64,000 nucleotides of DNA from Roseovarius sp. ZX-A-9 (GCF_028369135.1 NZ_JAPWHW010000008.1:124001-188000); one strand, 5' to 3'. Positions 21,302-30,593 are shown, numbered from the stretch's first letter. Notes: generated by a model not told the origin, from the sequence alone. Made by a program: numbers and translations.

Positions 21302-22624
21302 TTGCGGACACGCGCGGCAATCAAAATTCATTCGCTGCTCGAGCGGTATTTTCCTGAACGCCGGGTTTTTCTGCGCTCGGATACCGATACGCGCTTCATC
21401 CGGTTGCGCCCTGGCACACAACTGATCGCCTTTACCGGGGCCACGGCCATCGTCGCCTGGGCCATCATCGCCACCGCCATCCTGCTGATGGACAGTATCG
21501 GAGCAGGCAATTTCCGCGATCAGGCCAAGCGCGATCAACGCACCTATGAAAACCGGCTCAACGCGCTGTCATCCGAACGCGACATCCGCGCGCAAGAAGC
21601 GATTGACGCACAGGAACGGTTCAACTCGGCTCTGGCGCAGATCTCGATCATGCAGTCCGAGCTCCTGGCCTCCGAAACCCGCCGTCGCGAGATGGAAACC
21701 GGGATCGAAGTCATCCAGAATACCCTGCGCCGCGCCATGAAGGAACGCGACAGCGCGCGCCAGCAACTGGCAAGCCTCACGGACGAGATGAACCGGAACG
21801 GCGGGGGCAGCACGGCCCTGGCCACGGATGACGCCGCGGGCGCATCGACCCTCGATTTCCTCGCAGACGCATTGGCCGACACCGCGCTGGAGCGTGACAA
21901 GGTGACCGCCGACGCCCAGGATGCCCTCCTCTACGCCGAGGAGATGAGCCACCAGATCCGCCTGATGCAGGATCAGAACGACCAGATATTCCGGCAACTC
22001 GAAGACGCGATGACCATCTCGGTCGAACCGCTCGACAAGATGTTCCGCAATGCCGGGCTCAACACCAAGACCCTGCTGGACACGGTACGCGACGGCTATT
22101 CCGGCCAGGGCGGCCCGCTGACACCGCTCAGCTTCTCGACACGGGGCGAGGAACCGTCAGCAGATACGCTGCGCGCCAACCAGATCCTCAACCAGATGGA
22201 CCGGCTGAACCTCTACCGTATCGCAGCCCACAAGGTGCCCTTCGCCCTGCCCGTCAAAAGCGCATTCCGCCACACCTCGGGTTTTGGCGCGCGCTGGGGC
22301 CGGATGCACAGCGGCACCGATCTGGCCGCGCCGCACGGCACGCCGATCTATTCCACCGCTGACGGAGTCGTGATTCACGCGGGCTGGCAATCGGGTTATG
22401 GACGCCTGATCAAGATCCAGCATGCGTTCGGGATTGAAACCCGCTATGCCCATTTGTCCAAAATCCGCGTTCAGAAGGGCCAAAGGGTCTCGCGCGGGGA
22501 ACGTATAGGTGATATGGGGAGCACTGGACGTTCGACCGGCACCCACCTACACTACGAGGTTCGTGTGGGCGGAAAAGCCATCAACCCAATGATATATATC
22601 AAGGCTGCGAGAGATGTTTTCTAA
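21302..22624 (+). CDS. M23-family metallopeptidase with coiled coil
   Basis: 440 residues if it starts at TTG 21302; the start is uncertain because no good ribosome site precedes it. One membrane helix (about residues 41-63, IAFTGATAIVAWAIIATAILL) is followed by a long coiled coil (about 75-150 and 180-235) and a C-terminal LytM domain with all zinc/catalytic elements: MHSGTDLAAPHGTPI, RYAHLSKI and the HxH in THLHYEV. It should be an inner-membrane-anchored periplasmic endopeptidase cutting peptidoglycan cross-bridges. It overlaps the bactofilin gene by 11 bases. Confidence 0.93.
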   Translation: MRTRAAIKIHSLLERYFPERRVFLRSDTDTRFIRLRPGTQLIAFTGATAIVAWAIIATAILLMDSIGAGNFRDQAKRDQRTYENRLNALSSERDIRAQEAIDAQERFNSALAQISIMQSELLASETRRREMETGIEVIQNTLRRAMKERDSARQQLASLTDEMNRNGGGSTALATDDAAGASTLDFLADALADTALERDKVTADAQDALLYAEEMSHQIRLMQDQNDQIFRQLEDAMTISVEPLDKMFRNAGLNTKTLLDTVRDGYSGQGGPLTPLSFSTRGEEPSADTLRANQILNQMDRLNLYRIAAHKVPFALPVKSAFRHTSGFGARWGRMHSGTDLAAPHGTPIYSTADGVVIHAGWQSGYGRLIKIQHAFGIETRYAHLSKIRVQKGQRVSRGERIGDMGSTGRSTGTHLHYEVRVGGKAINPMIYIKAARDVF

Positions 22625-23165
22625 AAGCAAAATCAACGACCCGAGCCACCGGACAGGCGATGCGTCGAAACCCTCGGGCATGGACAAATCGCTGGATGCG
22701 CCGAAACCCGCCGCACCCGGAAGCGGCGAGTTCAAGGCTGCCGCCCCCAAGGCCAAGCCCCCTGCGTCAGTGCTGTCTTCCGACCTGCATGTGACCGGCA
22801 ACATGAAAACCACCGGCGATATCCAGGTCGAAGGCACTGTGGAGGGCGACATTCGCGCCCATCTGCTGACCATCGGCGAGACCGCCACGATCAAGGGCGA
22901 AGTCATCGCCGACGACGTGGTGATCAACGGCCGGATCGTCGGCCGTGTGCGCGGCCTCAAGGTCCGCCTGACATCGACCGCGCGCGTTGAGGGTGACATC
23001 ATCCACAAGACGATCGCGATCGAGAGCGGCGCCCATTTCGAAGGCTCGGTGCAACGCCAGGACGACCCGCTGAACGGCAAGTCGAGAACTGCGACACCCG
23101 GTGCCAGCCCGGCACCTGCCGCGTCGCAGGCCGCCCCTCAGGCGCCCGCCTCGTCCAAAAGCTAA
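22614..23165 (+). CDS. Bactofilin (polymer-forming cytoskeletal protein)
   Basis: 183 residues. A disordered Pro/Ala/Lys-rich N-terminus (1-55) and C-terminus (about 148-183) flank a beta-helical bactofilin core: GDIQVEGTVEGDIRAHLLTIGETATIKGEVIADDVVINGRIVGRV. Such proteins polymerise into nucleotide-free filaments at the membrane and place cell-wall enzymes. The start overlaps the end of the M23 peptidase gene, which argues for coupled production of scaffold and wall hydrolase. Confidence 0.95.
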   Translation: MFSKSKINDPSHRTGDASKPSGMDKSLDAPKPAAPGSGEFKAAAPKAKPPASVLSSDLHVTGNMKTTGDIQVEGTVEGDIRAHLLTIGETATIKGEVIADDVVINGRIVGRVRGLKVRLTSTARVEGDIIHKTIAIESGAHFEGSVQRQDDPLNGKSRTATPGASPAPAASQAAPQAPASSKS

Positions 23166-23223
23166 GGCTCGCGCGCCCGAAGCGGCGCCCCGGCAACAAA
23201 GATGACATGGCTGATGCCACAAA

Positions 23224-23260
23224 CGCCCCGCGCCGGACCTTCCGCGCGGGGCGATTTTCG
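23224..23260 (+). terminator. Terminator after the bactofilin gene
   Basis: CGCCCCGCGC (23224-23233) and GCGCGGGGCG (23244-23253) pair perfectly over 10 bp with a 10-base loop, followed by ATTTTCGTTT. It lies 58 bases after the bactofilin stop and ends the peptidase-bactofilin transcript. Confidence 0.7.
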
Positions 23261-23357
23261 TTTCACCAACCGCCAACACGGGGCCGACGCACGCCTGCCC
23301 CCCAAAGGCTCAGCACTCAAAGTTCCGGAAATATTCAGCCGCACCGGCAGCCCACAA

Positions 23358-23942
23358 TCAGGCTTCCAGCTCGGCATCCCAATAGAGGAAATCCATCCAA
23401 CTCTCGTGCAGATGCCCCGGTGGAAACTTGCGCCCCATATTGCGCAACTGCTCAGCACCCGGCGCTCTGGGCGGCTTGCGCAGCGCCATGCCCGCCCGGT
23501 GCAGGCTCTTGGCCCCCTTTTTCAGGTTGCACCGGCTGCACGCCGCCACGACGTTTTCCCAGCTGGTAACCCCGCCACTGGCGCGCGGCACCACATGGTC
23601 AAAGGTCAGATCGCCCCGCGCGCCGCAATACTGGCAACGGAATTCATCGCGCAAGAACAGGTTGAACCGGGTAAAGGCCACGCGCCTTTGCGGTTGGACA
23701 AAATCCTTGAGAACGATGACCGACGGCACCCTGATCTGAAGGCTTGGACTATGCACGGAGTGGTCATATTCCGCAACGATATCCACCCGGTTCAGATAGG
23801 CCGCCTTGACCGCATCCTGCCAAGACCACAGCGATAGTGGATAATAGCTCAGCGGGCGATAATCAGCATTGAGCACCAGCGCCGGGTTCTGCTTCAGCGC
23901 CCCCGGAGTGCGGACAAATTCGGTTCTGAAATCACCTTCCAT
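23358..23942 (-). CDS. HNH endonuclease
   Basis: 194 residues from ATG 23942 (MEGDFRTEFVRTPGALKQNP), chosen because the conserved family start follows; an upstream in-frame start adds 43 residues of low-complexity sequence. The HNH core is complete: CQYCGARGDLTFDHVVPRASGG, WENVVAACSRCNLKKG, with the two CxxC-type zinc pairs (CQYC, CSRC) and the DH catalytic step. This stand-alone type is common in Alphaproteobacteria as a housekeeping-like gene. There is no methylase or phage gene nearby, and the target is unknown. Confidence 0.93.
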   Translation of the reverse strand: MEGDFRTEFVRTPGALKQNPALVLNADYRPLSYYPLSLWSWQDAVKAAYLNRVDIVAEYDHSVHSPSLQIRVPSVIVLKDFVQPQRRVAFTRFNLFLRDEFRCQYCGARGDLTFDHVVPRASGGVTSWENVVAACSRCNLKKGAKSLHRAGMALRKPPRAPGAEQLRNMGRKFPPGHLHESWMDFLYWDAELEA

Positions 23943-24350
23943 CGTCGGCTGCGGCTCCCGCCTGATACGGCCTGTCGTGAAATTACTATATATCCTGATC
24001 GTTCTCTGACAACCCCGTGATTTCGGGATGTAATCCGGGGCCTGTGTTGCCCCCGGCAGCGACGGCCACAAGGGCCGTTCGCACGTTCAGGCTGCACAGA
24101 GGTCCGGTAGACACGCGGAATTTGGACCTGCGGCGCGGCGCGGTGCCCTGCCCGAACGCCTCCGCGTCTTCTCGCCCCACGGTACAGCGCAGGCCATTTC
24201 CGGAATGAGAAAAGGCGCAGCGAAGCCGCGAGGATCAGGTTCGCAGAATCAAGAACGCGCCCCTTGGACCGGCAGGCCGGGCCTCAGCCCGGCACCGATG
24301 CAATACCGACGTCATACCGACATGATGCCGACGCCGGTTTCGGACCGTTC
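23943..24350. other. Intergenic stretch between the HNH gene and the yebC-like gene
   Basis: 408 bases with no gene I can support on either strand. It includes the 5' leader of the HNH gene, a hairpin GCCGGGC-CTCA-GCCCGGC at 24276-24293, and a short tandem repeat at 24289-24332. No tRNA or SRP RNA pattern was recognised. Confidence 0.5.
24289..24332. repeat. Four degenerate 11-base tandem units
   Basis: Read on the plus strand the units are CCGGCACCGAT, GCAATACCGAC, GTCATACCGAC and ATGATGCCGAC, sharing an ATrCCGAC end in the last three. They lie immediately downstream of the yebC-like stop. Function unknown. Confidence 0.5.
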
Positions 24351-25091
24351 TCAGAGTTGCTCCATCACCTCGTCGGAGGCTTCGAAATTGGCAGTGACGC
24401 GCTGCACGTCATCGTCATCTTCCAGCGCATCGATCAGCTTCATCAGCTTCTGCATGCCTTCCAGATCCAGCTCGGTGGATGTCGTCGGACGCCAGACCAG
24501 CTGGGTCTCCTCGCTCTCGCCCAGCTCGGCCTCCAGCGCCACCGAAACCTCGTTCAGATCGGTATCGGCACACCAGATCACATGCCCGTCCTCAGAGCTT
24601 TCCACATCCTCCGCACCAGCCTCGATCGCGGCCATCATCACGGTATCCGCATCACCCACATCCGCCGGATAGGTGACCTGGCCCTTGCGCTCGAACATGA
24701 AGCCGACACTGCCGGTCTCGCCCAGGTTGCCACCGTATTTTGTGAATGTACTCCGCACGTTACTGGCAGTGCGGTTGCGATTGTCGGTCATCGCCTCGAC
24801 GATCACCGCCACACCGCCCGGGCCGTAGCCCTCGTACCGGATTTCCTCGTAATCCTCGGCGTCACCGGCCTGCGATTTCTTGATCGCACGCTCGATATTG
24901 TCGTTCGGCATGGATTGCGACTTGGCCGATTTGATCGCCAGCCGCAAACGCGGGTTCTTGTCAGGATCCGGGTCGCCCATCTTTGCGGCGATCGTGATCT
25001 CCTTGGAGAATTTCGAGAAGAGTTTGGAGCGCACAGCATCCTGGCGCCCCTTGCGGTGTTGAATATTCGCCCATTTGGAGTGGCCGGCCAT
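24351..25091 (-). CDS. YebC/PmpR-family DNA-binding protein
   Basis: 246 residues, standard length. The signature [32 protein letters not shown] is diagnostic, with [35 protein letters not shown] in the middle and the acidic C-terminal domain. Members act as transcriptional regulators or as translation factors at proline stretches; which applies here cannot be said. No ruvC/ruvAB is adjacent, unlike in many genomes. Confidence 0.95.
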   Translation of the reverse strand: MAGHSKWANIQHRKGRQDAVRSKLFSKFSKEITIAAKMGDPDPDKNPRLRLAIKSAKSQSMPNDNIERAIKKSQAGDAEDYEEIRYEGYGPGGVAVIVEAMTDNRNRTASNVRSTFTKYGGNLGETGSVGFMFERKGQVTYPADVGDADTVMMAAIEAGAEDVESSEDGHVIWCADTDLNEVSVALEAELGESEETQLVWRPTTSTELDLEGMQKLMKLIDALEDDDDVQRVTANFEASDEVMEQL

Positions 25092-25252
25092 GAAAAGCTC
25101 CCGTCGTCCGATTTTCCCGTTTTCTTATCCGCTCCTTTCGCGGGGGGCAACGCCTGAGCGCACCACAATCCGTCTTTGCGCCCCCGATCCCCCGACAAAC
25201 AATCGAAATTGTCCGGGTGACGCGCCCTCTGGCGCGGTCTAGTCTCACCGCC

Positions 25253-27025
25253 ATGACCCAAGACCAGATCATCCTCTTCGCGCTTTTCGGTGCCGTCTTT
25301 GCCCTGCTGCTCTGGGGCCGCTGGCGTTACGACATTGTCGCCTTTGCAGCCCTCATGACCGGCGTCGTGCTGGGCGTGGTGCCGACCAAGGACGCCTTCT
25401 CGGGCTTTGGCCACCCCGCCACGCTGGTGGTGGCGCTGGTGCTGGTGGTCTCGGCCGGGCTGGTGCGCTCGGGCGCGGTGTTCCTGATCACCCGCACTAT
25501 GGTCGACAGCAGCCGCTCGCTGGGGACACATATCGCGCTGATGGGCGGGATCGGTGGTGTGCTCTCGGCCTTCATGAACAACGTCGCAGCCCTGGCCCTG
25601 CTGATGCCGGTGGACGTGCAGACCGCGCGCAAGGCCGGTCGTGCGCCGGGGCTCAGCCTGATGCCGCTCAGCTTTGCCACCATCCTGGGCGGCATGGTTA
25701 CGCTGATCGGCACGCCCCCCAACATCATCATCGCCGCGATCCGCGAAGAGGAACTTGGCGCGCCATTCAAGATGTTCGATTTTGCCCCCGTAGGCGGCGT
25801 CGCGGCCATCGCAGGCCTGGCATTTGTCGCTTTGATCGGCTGGCGGCTCATTCCTCAGCGCGAAGGCGATGTGCTCGTCGCTTCTGATTTCGGCAGCTAC
25901 ATTGCAGAACTGACCGTCCCCGACGGGTCGGACCAGATAGGCAAACGTCTGGCCGAACTGGAAGAAACAGCGCAAAAGACTGACGTGGCGCTTATCGGCC
26001 TCATCCGCGACGGCAAACGCCGCTATGGCACGGCACGCAACACCGTCCTTCAAGCCGGCGATGTCCTGGTGCTGGAGGCACAGCCCGACGCGCTGGACGA
26101 ATTTCGCGCAGCACTTTCTCTTGCCTTTTCGGATGCGGAACGCACCGAGCGGCTGGAGGCCGCCGGCGAAGGGCTCGACATCCTCGAACTGGTTGTGCCG
26201 CAAGGCGCGCGCATCGCAGGGAAATCAGCGCAATCCATCGGCCTGCACTGGCGCCGGAGCGCGGTTTTGATGGGTCTGTCGCGCCGCGGCAAACGCATCA
26301 CCGAGCAGGTGCGCAATACCCAAATCCAGCCCGGCGATATCCTGTTGCTGCTGGTGCCCAAGGACCGCGGCGATGACGTGGCCGAATGGCTGGGCGCGCT
26401 GCCGCTGGCGGCGCGCGGGCTCAATGTCACGCAGGACAGCAAAACATGGCTGGCCATCGGGCTTTTTGGGATCGCCGTCGCCGCCGCCAGCTTTGGGCTG
26501 GTCTACCTGCCGGTCGCACTCGGCCTGGTGGTCACGGCCTATGTGCTGACCCGAATCGTACCCCTGGGCGAGCTTTACAATCACATCGAATGGCCCGTGG
26601 TAGTGTTGCTGGGTTCGATGATCCCGCTTGGCGCAGCACTTCAGACTGCGGGCGGGACCGAGTTGATCGCAGGCGCGCTCATCGACCTGACGGCGGGCAT
26701 GCCCGCCTGGGCGATCCTGACAGTCCTGATGGTGGTCACGATGAGCCTGTCGGACGTGCTCAACAACACCGCCACTACAATCGTTGCCGCGCCGGTCGGC
26801 ATCCAGATGGCCCAGTCGCTCAACGTCTCTCCAGATCCGTTCCTGATGGCGGTGGCCATCGCAGCCTCTTCGGCCTATCTCACGCCCATTGGCCACAAGA
26901 ACAACACGCTCATCCTCGGCCCTGGGGGCTACCGGTTCGGCGATTACTGGCGCATGGGCCTGCCGTTGGAGGTCATTGTCATCGCGGTCTCGATCCCCGC
27001 CATCCTCGTCTTCTGGCCGCTCTGA
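25253..27025 (+). CDS. SLC13-family permease with two TrkA-C domains (copy A)
   Basis: 590 residues from ATG 25253 (MTQDQIILFALFGAVFALLLWGRWRYD); an upstream GTG at 25217 would add a non-family extension. Hydrophobic helices occupy residues 1-200 and 385-590. Between them are two RCK/TrkA-C-type domains (LTVPDGSDQIGKRLAELE and LVVPQGARIAGKSAQSIGLHWRRS). GTPPNIIIAAIREEELG and LNNTATTIVAAPVGIQMA are the two substrate/cation signature hairpins. It is likely a sodium-coupled anion (sulfate or dicarboxylate) carrier. Its substrate cannot be read. It is convergent with a paralogue 18 bases away. Confidence 0.92.
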   Translation: MTQDQIILFALFGAVFALLLWGRWRYDIVAFAALMTGVVLGVVPTKDAFSGFGHPATLVVALVLVVSAGLVRSGAVFLITRTMVDSSRSLGTHIALMGGIGGVLSAFMNNVAALALLMPVDVQTARKAGRAPGLSLMPLSFATILGGMVTLIGTPPNIIIAAIREEELGAPFKMFDFAPVGGVAAIAGLAFVALIGWRLIPQREGDVLVASDFGSYIAELTVPDGSDQIGKRLAELEETAQKTDVALIGLIRDGKRRYGTARNTVLQAGDVLVLEAQPDALDEFRAALSLAFSDAERTERLEAAGEGLDILELVVPQGARIAGKSAQSIGLHWRRSAVLMGLSRRGKRITEQVRNTQIQPGDILLLLVPKDRGDDVAEWLGALPLAARGLNVTQDSKTWLAIGLFGIAVAAASFGLVYLPVALGLVVTAYVLTRIVPLGELYNHIEWPVVVLLGSMIPLGAALQTAGGTELIAGALIDLTAGMPAWAILTVLMVVTMSLSDVLNNTATTIVAAPVGIQMAQSLNVSPDPFLMAVAIAASSAYLTPIGHKNNTLILGPGGYRFGDYWRMGLPLEVIVIAVSIPAILVFWPL

Positions 27026-27058
27026 GCGGCGCGCGACGTCAGGTCAAAGCGGCCAGAA
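27011..27058. repeat. Inverted repeat formed by the ends of two convergent paralogues
   Basis: TTCTGGCCGCT (27011-27021) and AGCGGCCAGAA (27048-27058) are an 11-bp perfect inverted repeat. Each arm encodes the FWPL end of one SLC13 gene. It could fold in both transcripts as a 3'-end hairpin, but shared ancestry explains the sequence. Confidence 0.6.
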
Positions 27059-28825
27059 AAACGGGATGAGCACCGAAGCCAGAAGCCCCACGCTCAGGTT
27101 CAGCGGCACGCCGATCCGCAGAAAATCGGTAAACCGGTACCCCCCCGGCCCGTAGACCAGCGTATTGGTCTGGTAGCCGATGGGCGTGGCGAAACTCGCA
27201 CTTGCAGCCACCATCACGGCCACCACCAGCGGGCGCGGGTCGATGCCCATGGCCTCGGCCAGCCCGATGGCGATGGGCGTGACCACCACTGCCACCGCGT
27301 TGTTGCTGACAAGCTCGGTCAGCAAGGATGTCAGCAGATAGACCGCCCAAATCACAACGATCCCCGGCAGCAACGACAGCATCGGTGCCACGCTGCCGAC
27401 GATCAGTGAGATGGCGCCACTTTCCTGCAGAGCCGCCCCCACCGCCAGCATCGAAAAGATCAGAGCCAGCAGCCGCCCGTCGACGAAGGAAAATGCCTCG
27501 TCCGCGTCGATGCAGCGCAAGAGCAGGACCGCAGCCATCGCTACCACGGCCAGAAGAAGGATCGGCGCGACGCCAAACCCGGCCAGCACCACGATCGACA
27601 TCAGCGCCACGATCGCCAACGGCGCATGGCCGCGCCGAAATCCCCGCGCCGACGGGTGCGAGACCTCGACCATGTCCATATCACTTGCCAGCCGCTGGAT
27701 GTCTGCAGGCGCGCCCTCCAGCAACAGAGTATCGCCCACCCGAACGATCAGATCGTCCAGTTGACGGCCGATATTCTGATTCCGGCGATGTACCGCCAGC
27801 GGATAGACCCCGTAACGCCGCCGCAGGCGCATCGCTCCCAGCGACCGGCCCACCATCTTGCAGCCCGGCGTGATCAGCACCTCAACCGTCGATGTTTCGA
27901 CCGCCGAGACCTGATCAACACGCCTTAGGCTCTTGTTGCGTTGCAGGCTCAAAAGCTCGGTCATTTGCGTGCGCAGCACCACGCGATCCCCTACTTCCAG
28001 AACCACATCGGACAGATTGCGACGCAATGACTGGTCGCCGCGCACCACGTCGATCAGCCGCACGCCTTCGCGCTTGAACAGCTGCACACCCGAAACTTCG
28101 CGGCCGATCAGGTTGCTATCTGGTGGAATCACGGCCTCGGTAAAGAACTTCATCCGGCTGCGATCAGACAGCATGTCAGCCATGCTGTCGCGGTCCGGCA
28201 ACAGCATCGGCCCGATAAAGCGCAGGTAGATCATGCCCCAGGCCACTAACACCGCCGCCAGTGGCGTGATCTCGAAAATCGAGAAAGCCTCCATGCCCTG
28301 CGCCCGCGCCACACCGTCCACCAGCAGGTTTGTCGATGTCCCGATCAGCGTCAGGGTGCCGCCCAGGATCGCTGCGTAGCTGAGCGGGATGAGCAAACGA
28401 GAGGCCGGTATGCGCATGGTGCGTGCCAGTTGCACGAAAACCGGGATCATCACCACGACCACCGGCGTGTTGTTCATCACCGCCGACCCGAAGACGACCA
28501 AAGCCAGCAGCATCGCGATGGCCAGTTTCGGGTTGGTCCTGGCCTGCCGGTCCGCGAGCGAGGTGAACGCCTCCAGCGCGCCGGTGCGCACCAGCGCCCC
28601 CATGATCACGAACATCACGGCGATGGTCCAGGGGGCCGGGTTTGACAGCACGGCCAGCGCGGCATCATAGGGCAGCAGCCCGAGGATCAGCATCAAACTG
28701 GCCCCCGCCAGCGCCACGACCTCGGTCGGATAGGTTTCGCGCACAAAGAGCGCGAACATCAGCGCCACGACCCCCAATGTCATCACCGCTTGCGTTGTCT
28801 GGGACAGATCGAAATATGCGATCAC
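27044..28825 (-). CDS. SLC13-family permease with two TrkA-C domains (copy B)
   Basis: 593 residues from GTG 28825 (VIAYFDLSQTTQAVMTLG), with AAAGGAAAG upstream; longer readings run into out-of-frame sequence of the next gene. Same plan as copy A: helices, two TrkA-C domains (IPPDSNLIGREVSGVQLFKREG and ITPGCKMVGRSLGAMRLRRRYG), then helices. Signature hairpins are LIGTSTNLLVDGVARAQGM and LVSNNAVAVVVTPIAIGLAEAM. The GTGA overlap with the stop of the upstream EamA gene shows translational coupling. Likely an anion/sodium symporter; substrate unknown. Confidence 0.92.
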   Translation of the reverse strand: MIAYFDLSQTTQAVMTLGVVALMFALFVRETYPTEVVALAGASLMLILGLLPYDAALAVLSNPAPWTIAVMFVIMGALVRTGALEAFTSLADRQARTNPKLAIAMLLALVVFGSAVMNNTPVVVVMIPVFVQLARTMRIPASRLLIPLSYAAILGGTLTLIGTSTNLLVDGVARAQGMEAFSIFEITPLAAVLVAWGMIYLRFIGPMLLPDRDSMADMLSDRSRMKFFTEAVIPPDSNLIGREVSGVQLFKREGVRLIDVVRGDQSLRRNLSDVVLEVGDRVVLRTQMTELLSLQRNKSLRRVDQVSAVETSTVEVLITPGCKMVGRSLGAMRLRRRYGVYPLAVHRRNQNIGRQLDDLIVRVGDTLLLEGAPADIQRLASDMDMVEVSHPSARGFRRGHAPLAIVALMSIVVLAGFGVAPILLLAVVAMAAVLLLRCIDADEAFSFVDGRLLALIFSMLAVGAALQESGAISLIVGSVAPMLSLLPGIVVIWAVYLLTSLLTELVSNNAVAVVVTPIAIGLAEAMGIDPRPLVVAVMVAASASFATPIGYQTNTLVYGPGGYRFTDFLRIGVPLNLSVGLLASVLIPFFWPL

Positions 28826-29784
28826 CTTGGCGGCTTTCCTTTGATTGACCGGCGAGTCGTAGCCGTTTCGGTGGTTTCCACGACACGCGCAGGGACGAGC
28901 ACGCGCGCAGCGCGCGGCTGCACCAGGAACATGCCCAGCAACATCACGCCCAGGGCCATCCAGACCCAGAACGAGTAGCTCTCGTTCAGCAGCGCCATCG
29001 ACCACAGCACGCCGCAGCCGGTCACAACATAGCTGGTCTGCGCGGTAAAGACCGAACCCGCACGCCCCACCAGCCAGACATAACAGGCATAGACAACGGC
29101 GTGAATGACCGCGCCGGCCACCAGTGCCGCCTCGGCAATTCCAAGACCCTGCATTGGATTGATCCACTGTCCGGTGGCCAGCGCGATCGGTGCAGAGATT
29201 GCCATGCCCAGCAGTGATGCGCCGAAAATCACCTGAGTGGAATCAAGGCCTTGCGTGCCCCATTTCATCACCAGATTGCCTTCGGTGGCATAAAGGGCCG
29301 GCGCGCAGAGTGCGACCAGCACAAACGCCGCCGAGGTCCCCGCAGGCAGGCTTGCTTCCGGGCCGATCAGCAAAACGATGCCCATCAGCCCGACGAAAAC
29401 CCCGACCAGGCGGCGCGGCTCGAACCGCTCGTTGCCCAGCAAGAGCGCAATCGGCAGCGAGAACATCGCAACCGTCGATACCACGATGGACATCACGCCG
29501 CCCGGCAACCGCGCCGCGGCAAGGTAAAAGAAGATATCCGGCAACACCGCCCCACAAAGCGCCACCATCAGGAACAACCGCAGATATTGCCGTCCCAACA
29601 CCAGACGCCTGCCGCGCACCAAGGTTACTGCGCCCAGAAACACCACAACCACCACCAGTTGCCAGAAAATCAGGCCCATCGGCTGGTGCCCGGTGCTGAC
29701 CGCGATCTTGGCCAGCGGCACAGTCAGTCCCCAGCCGATCCCCATCACGAAAAGGATACCGTAGAGAAAGGGCGTGCCGCTCAT
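28822..29784 (-). CDS. EamA-family (DMT) transporter
   Basis: 320 residues with ten hydrophobic helices in two five-helix EamA repeats (about 5-145 and 165-300). The start MSGTPFLYGILFVMGIGWGLTVPLAKIAV and the repeat-1 end VGVFVGLMGIVLL are typical. Such proteins export metabolites or drugs across the inner membrane. It is coupled at both ends: its ATG overlaps the phosphoesterase stop (ATGA) and its stop overlaps the start of SLC13 copy B (GTGA). Confidence 0.9.
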   Translation of the reverse strand: MSGTPFLYGILFVMGIGWGLTVPLAKIAVSTGHQPMGLIFWQLVVVVVFLGAVTLVRGRRLVLGRQYLRLFLMVALCGAVLPDIFFYLAAARLPGGVMSIVVSTVAMFSLPIALLLGNERFEPRRLVGVFVGLMGIVLLIGPEASLPAGTSAAFVLVALCAPALYATEGNLVMKWGTQGLDSTQVIFGASLLGMAISAPIALATGQWINPMQGLGIAEAALVAGAVIHAVVYACYVWLVGRAGSVFTAQTSYVVTGCGVLWSMALLNESYSFWVWMALGVMLLGMFLVQPRAARVLVPARVVETTETATTRRSIKGKPPR

Positions 29785-30593
29785 GGTCCGGCCTGCGCCA
29801 GTCGCCCGCCCTGACGGATCATCTCGATGCGCAGCGCCTTGCCGGTGCGATCATCGGTTTCCACGTAGACACCGCTCAGTGTCGCTTCGCCCTGCGCTGG
29901 TTCGAACCGGCCCTTGGACATGCCGGTAACAAAGCGGCGCATCGGCTCGGCACGATCCATGCCGATGACGCTCAGATAGTCGCCGCACATGCCCGCATCG
30001 CTCAGATAGCCAGTGCCACCGGGCAGGATCTGTGCGTCACCTGTCGGCACGTGGGTATGGGTCCCCGCGACCATGCTGGCGCGCCCGTCGCAGAACAGGC
30101 CTGCCGCCATTTTCTCGCTTGTCGCCTCGCAATGGAAATCGACAATCGTTGCCTGCACCGCACCGCCCAGTGCGTGTGTGGTCAGCACTGAATCGAGCGC
30201 TGAAAACGGATCATCAAAGGCGCGCTTCATGAACACCTGCCCCAGCGCCTGCGTCACCAGCACCTTGCGCCCGCGTGCATCCGAGAAGACCCGGTGCCCG
30301 CGCCCCGGCGCATTCTTGGCGAAATTCAGCGGCCGCACGATACGCGGCTCGGACTCGATGAATTGCAGCATGCCTTTCTGGTCGAACGCATGGTCGCCCA
30401 GCGTCAGACAATCGGCCCCCGCCTCCAGCAGCGTCTTGGCATGATCAGGGCTGAGCCCCATGCCGCCCGTTGCATTTTCACCGTTCACCACGACAAAATC
30501 GAGCGCCCAGTCCGCGCGCAAACGCGGCAGGTTTTCGCTGATCGCCTTACGGCCGGACCGGCCAACAACATCGCCCAGAAATAAGAGTTTCAT
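29781..30593 (-). CDS. YmdB-like metallophosphoesterase (TIGR00282 family)
   Basis: 270 residues. Di-metal phosphodiesterase motifs in order: MKLLFLGDVVGRSGRKAI (D8 region), VVNGENATGGMG, LGDHAFDQKGM, VDFHCEATSEKMA and MVAGTHTHVPTGD. Related proteins such as Bacillus YmdB hydrolyse cyclic nucleotides such as 2',3'-cAMP and affect global gene expression; that is family knowledge, not shown here. It is the first gene of a three-gene coupled set with the EamA and SLC13 transporters. Confidence 0.94.
   Translation of the reverse strand: MKLLFLGDVVGRSGRKAISENLPRLRADWALDFVVVNGENATGGMGLSPDHAKTLLEAGADCLTLGDHAFDQKGMLQFIESEPRIVRPLNFAKNAPGRGHRVFSDARGRKVLVTQALGQVFMKRAFDDPFSALDSVLTTHALGGAVQATIVDFHCEATSEKMAAGLFCDGRASMVAGTHTHVPTGDAQILPGGTGYLSDAGMCGDYLSVIGMDRAEPMRRFVTGMSKGRFEPAQGEATLSGVYVETDDRTGKALRIEMIRQGGRLAQAGP

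Noticed and set aside
28826..29167. N-terminal extension of SLC13 copy B by 114 codons
   Set aside because: The extension is out-of-frame sequence of the EamA gene, Arg/Gly-rich, while a GTG with a good ribosome site and GTGA coupling marks the real start.
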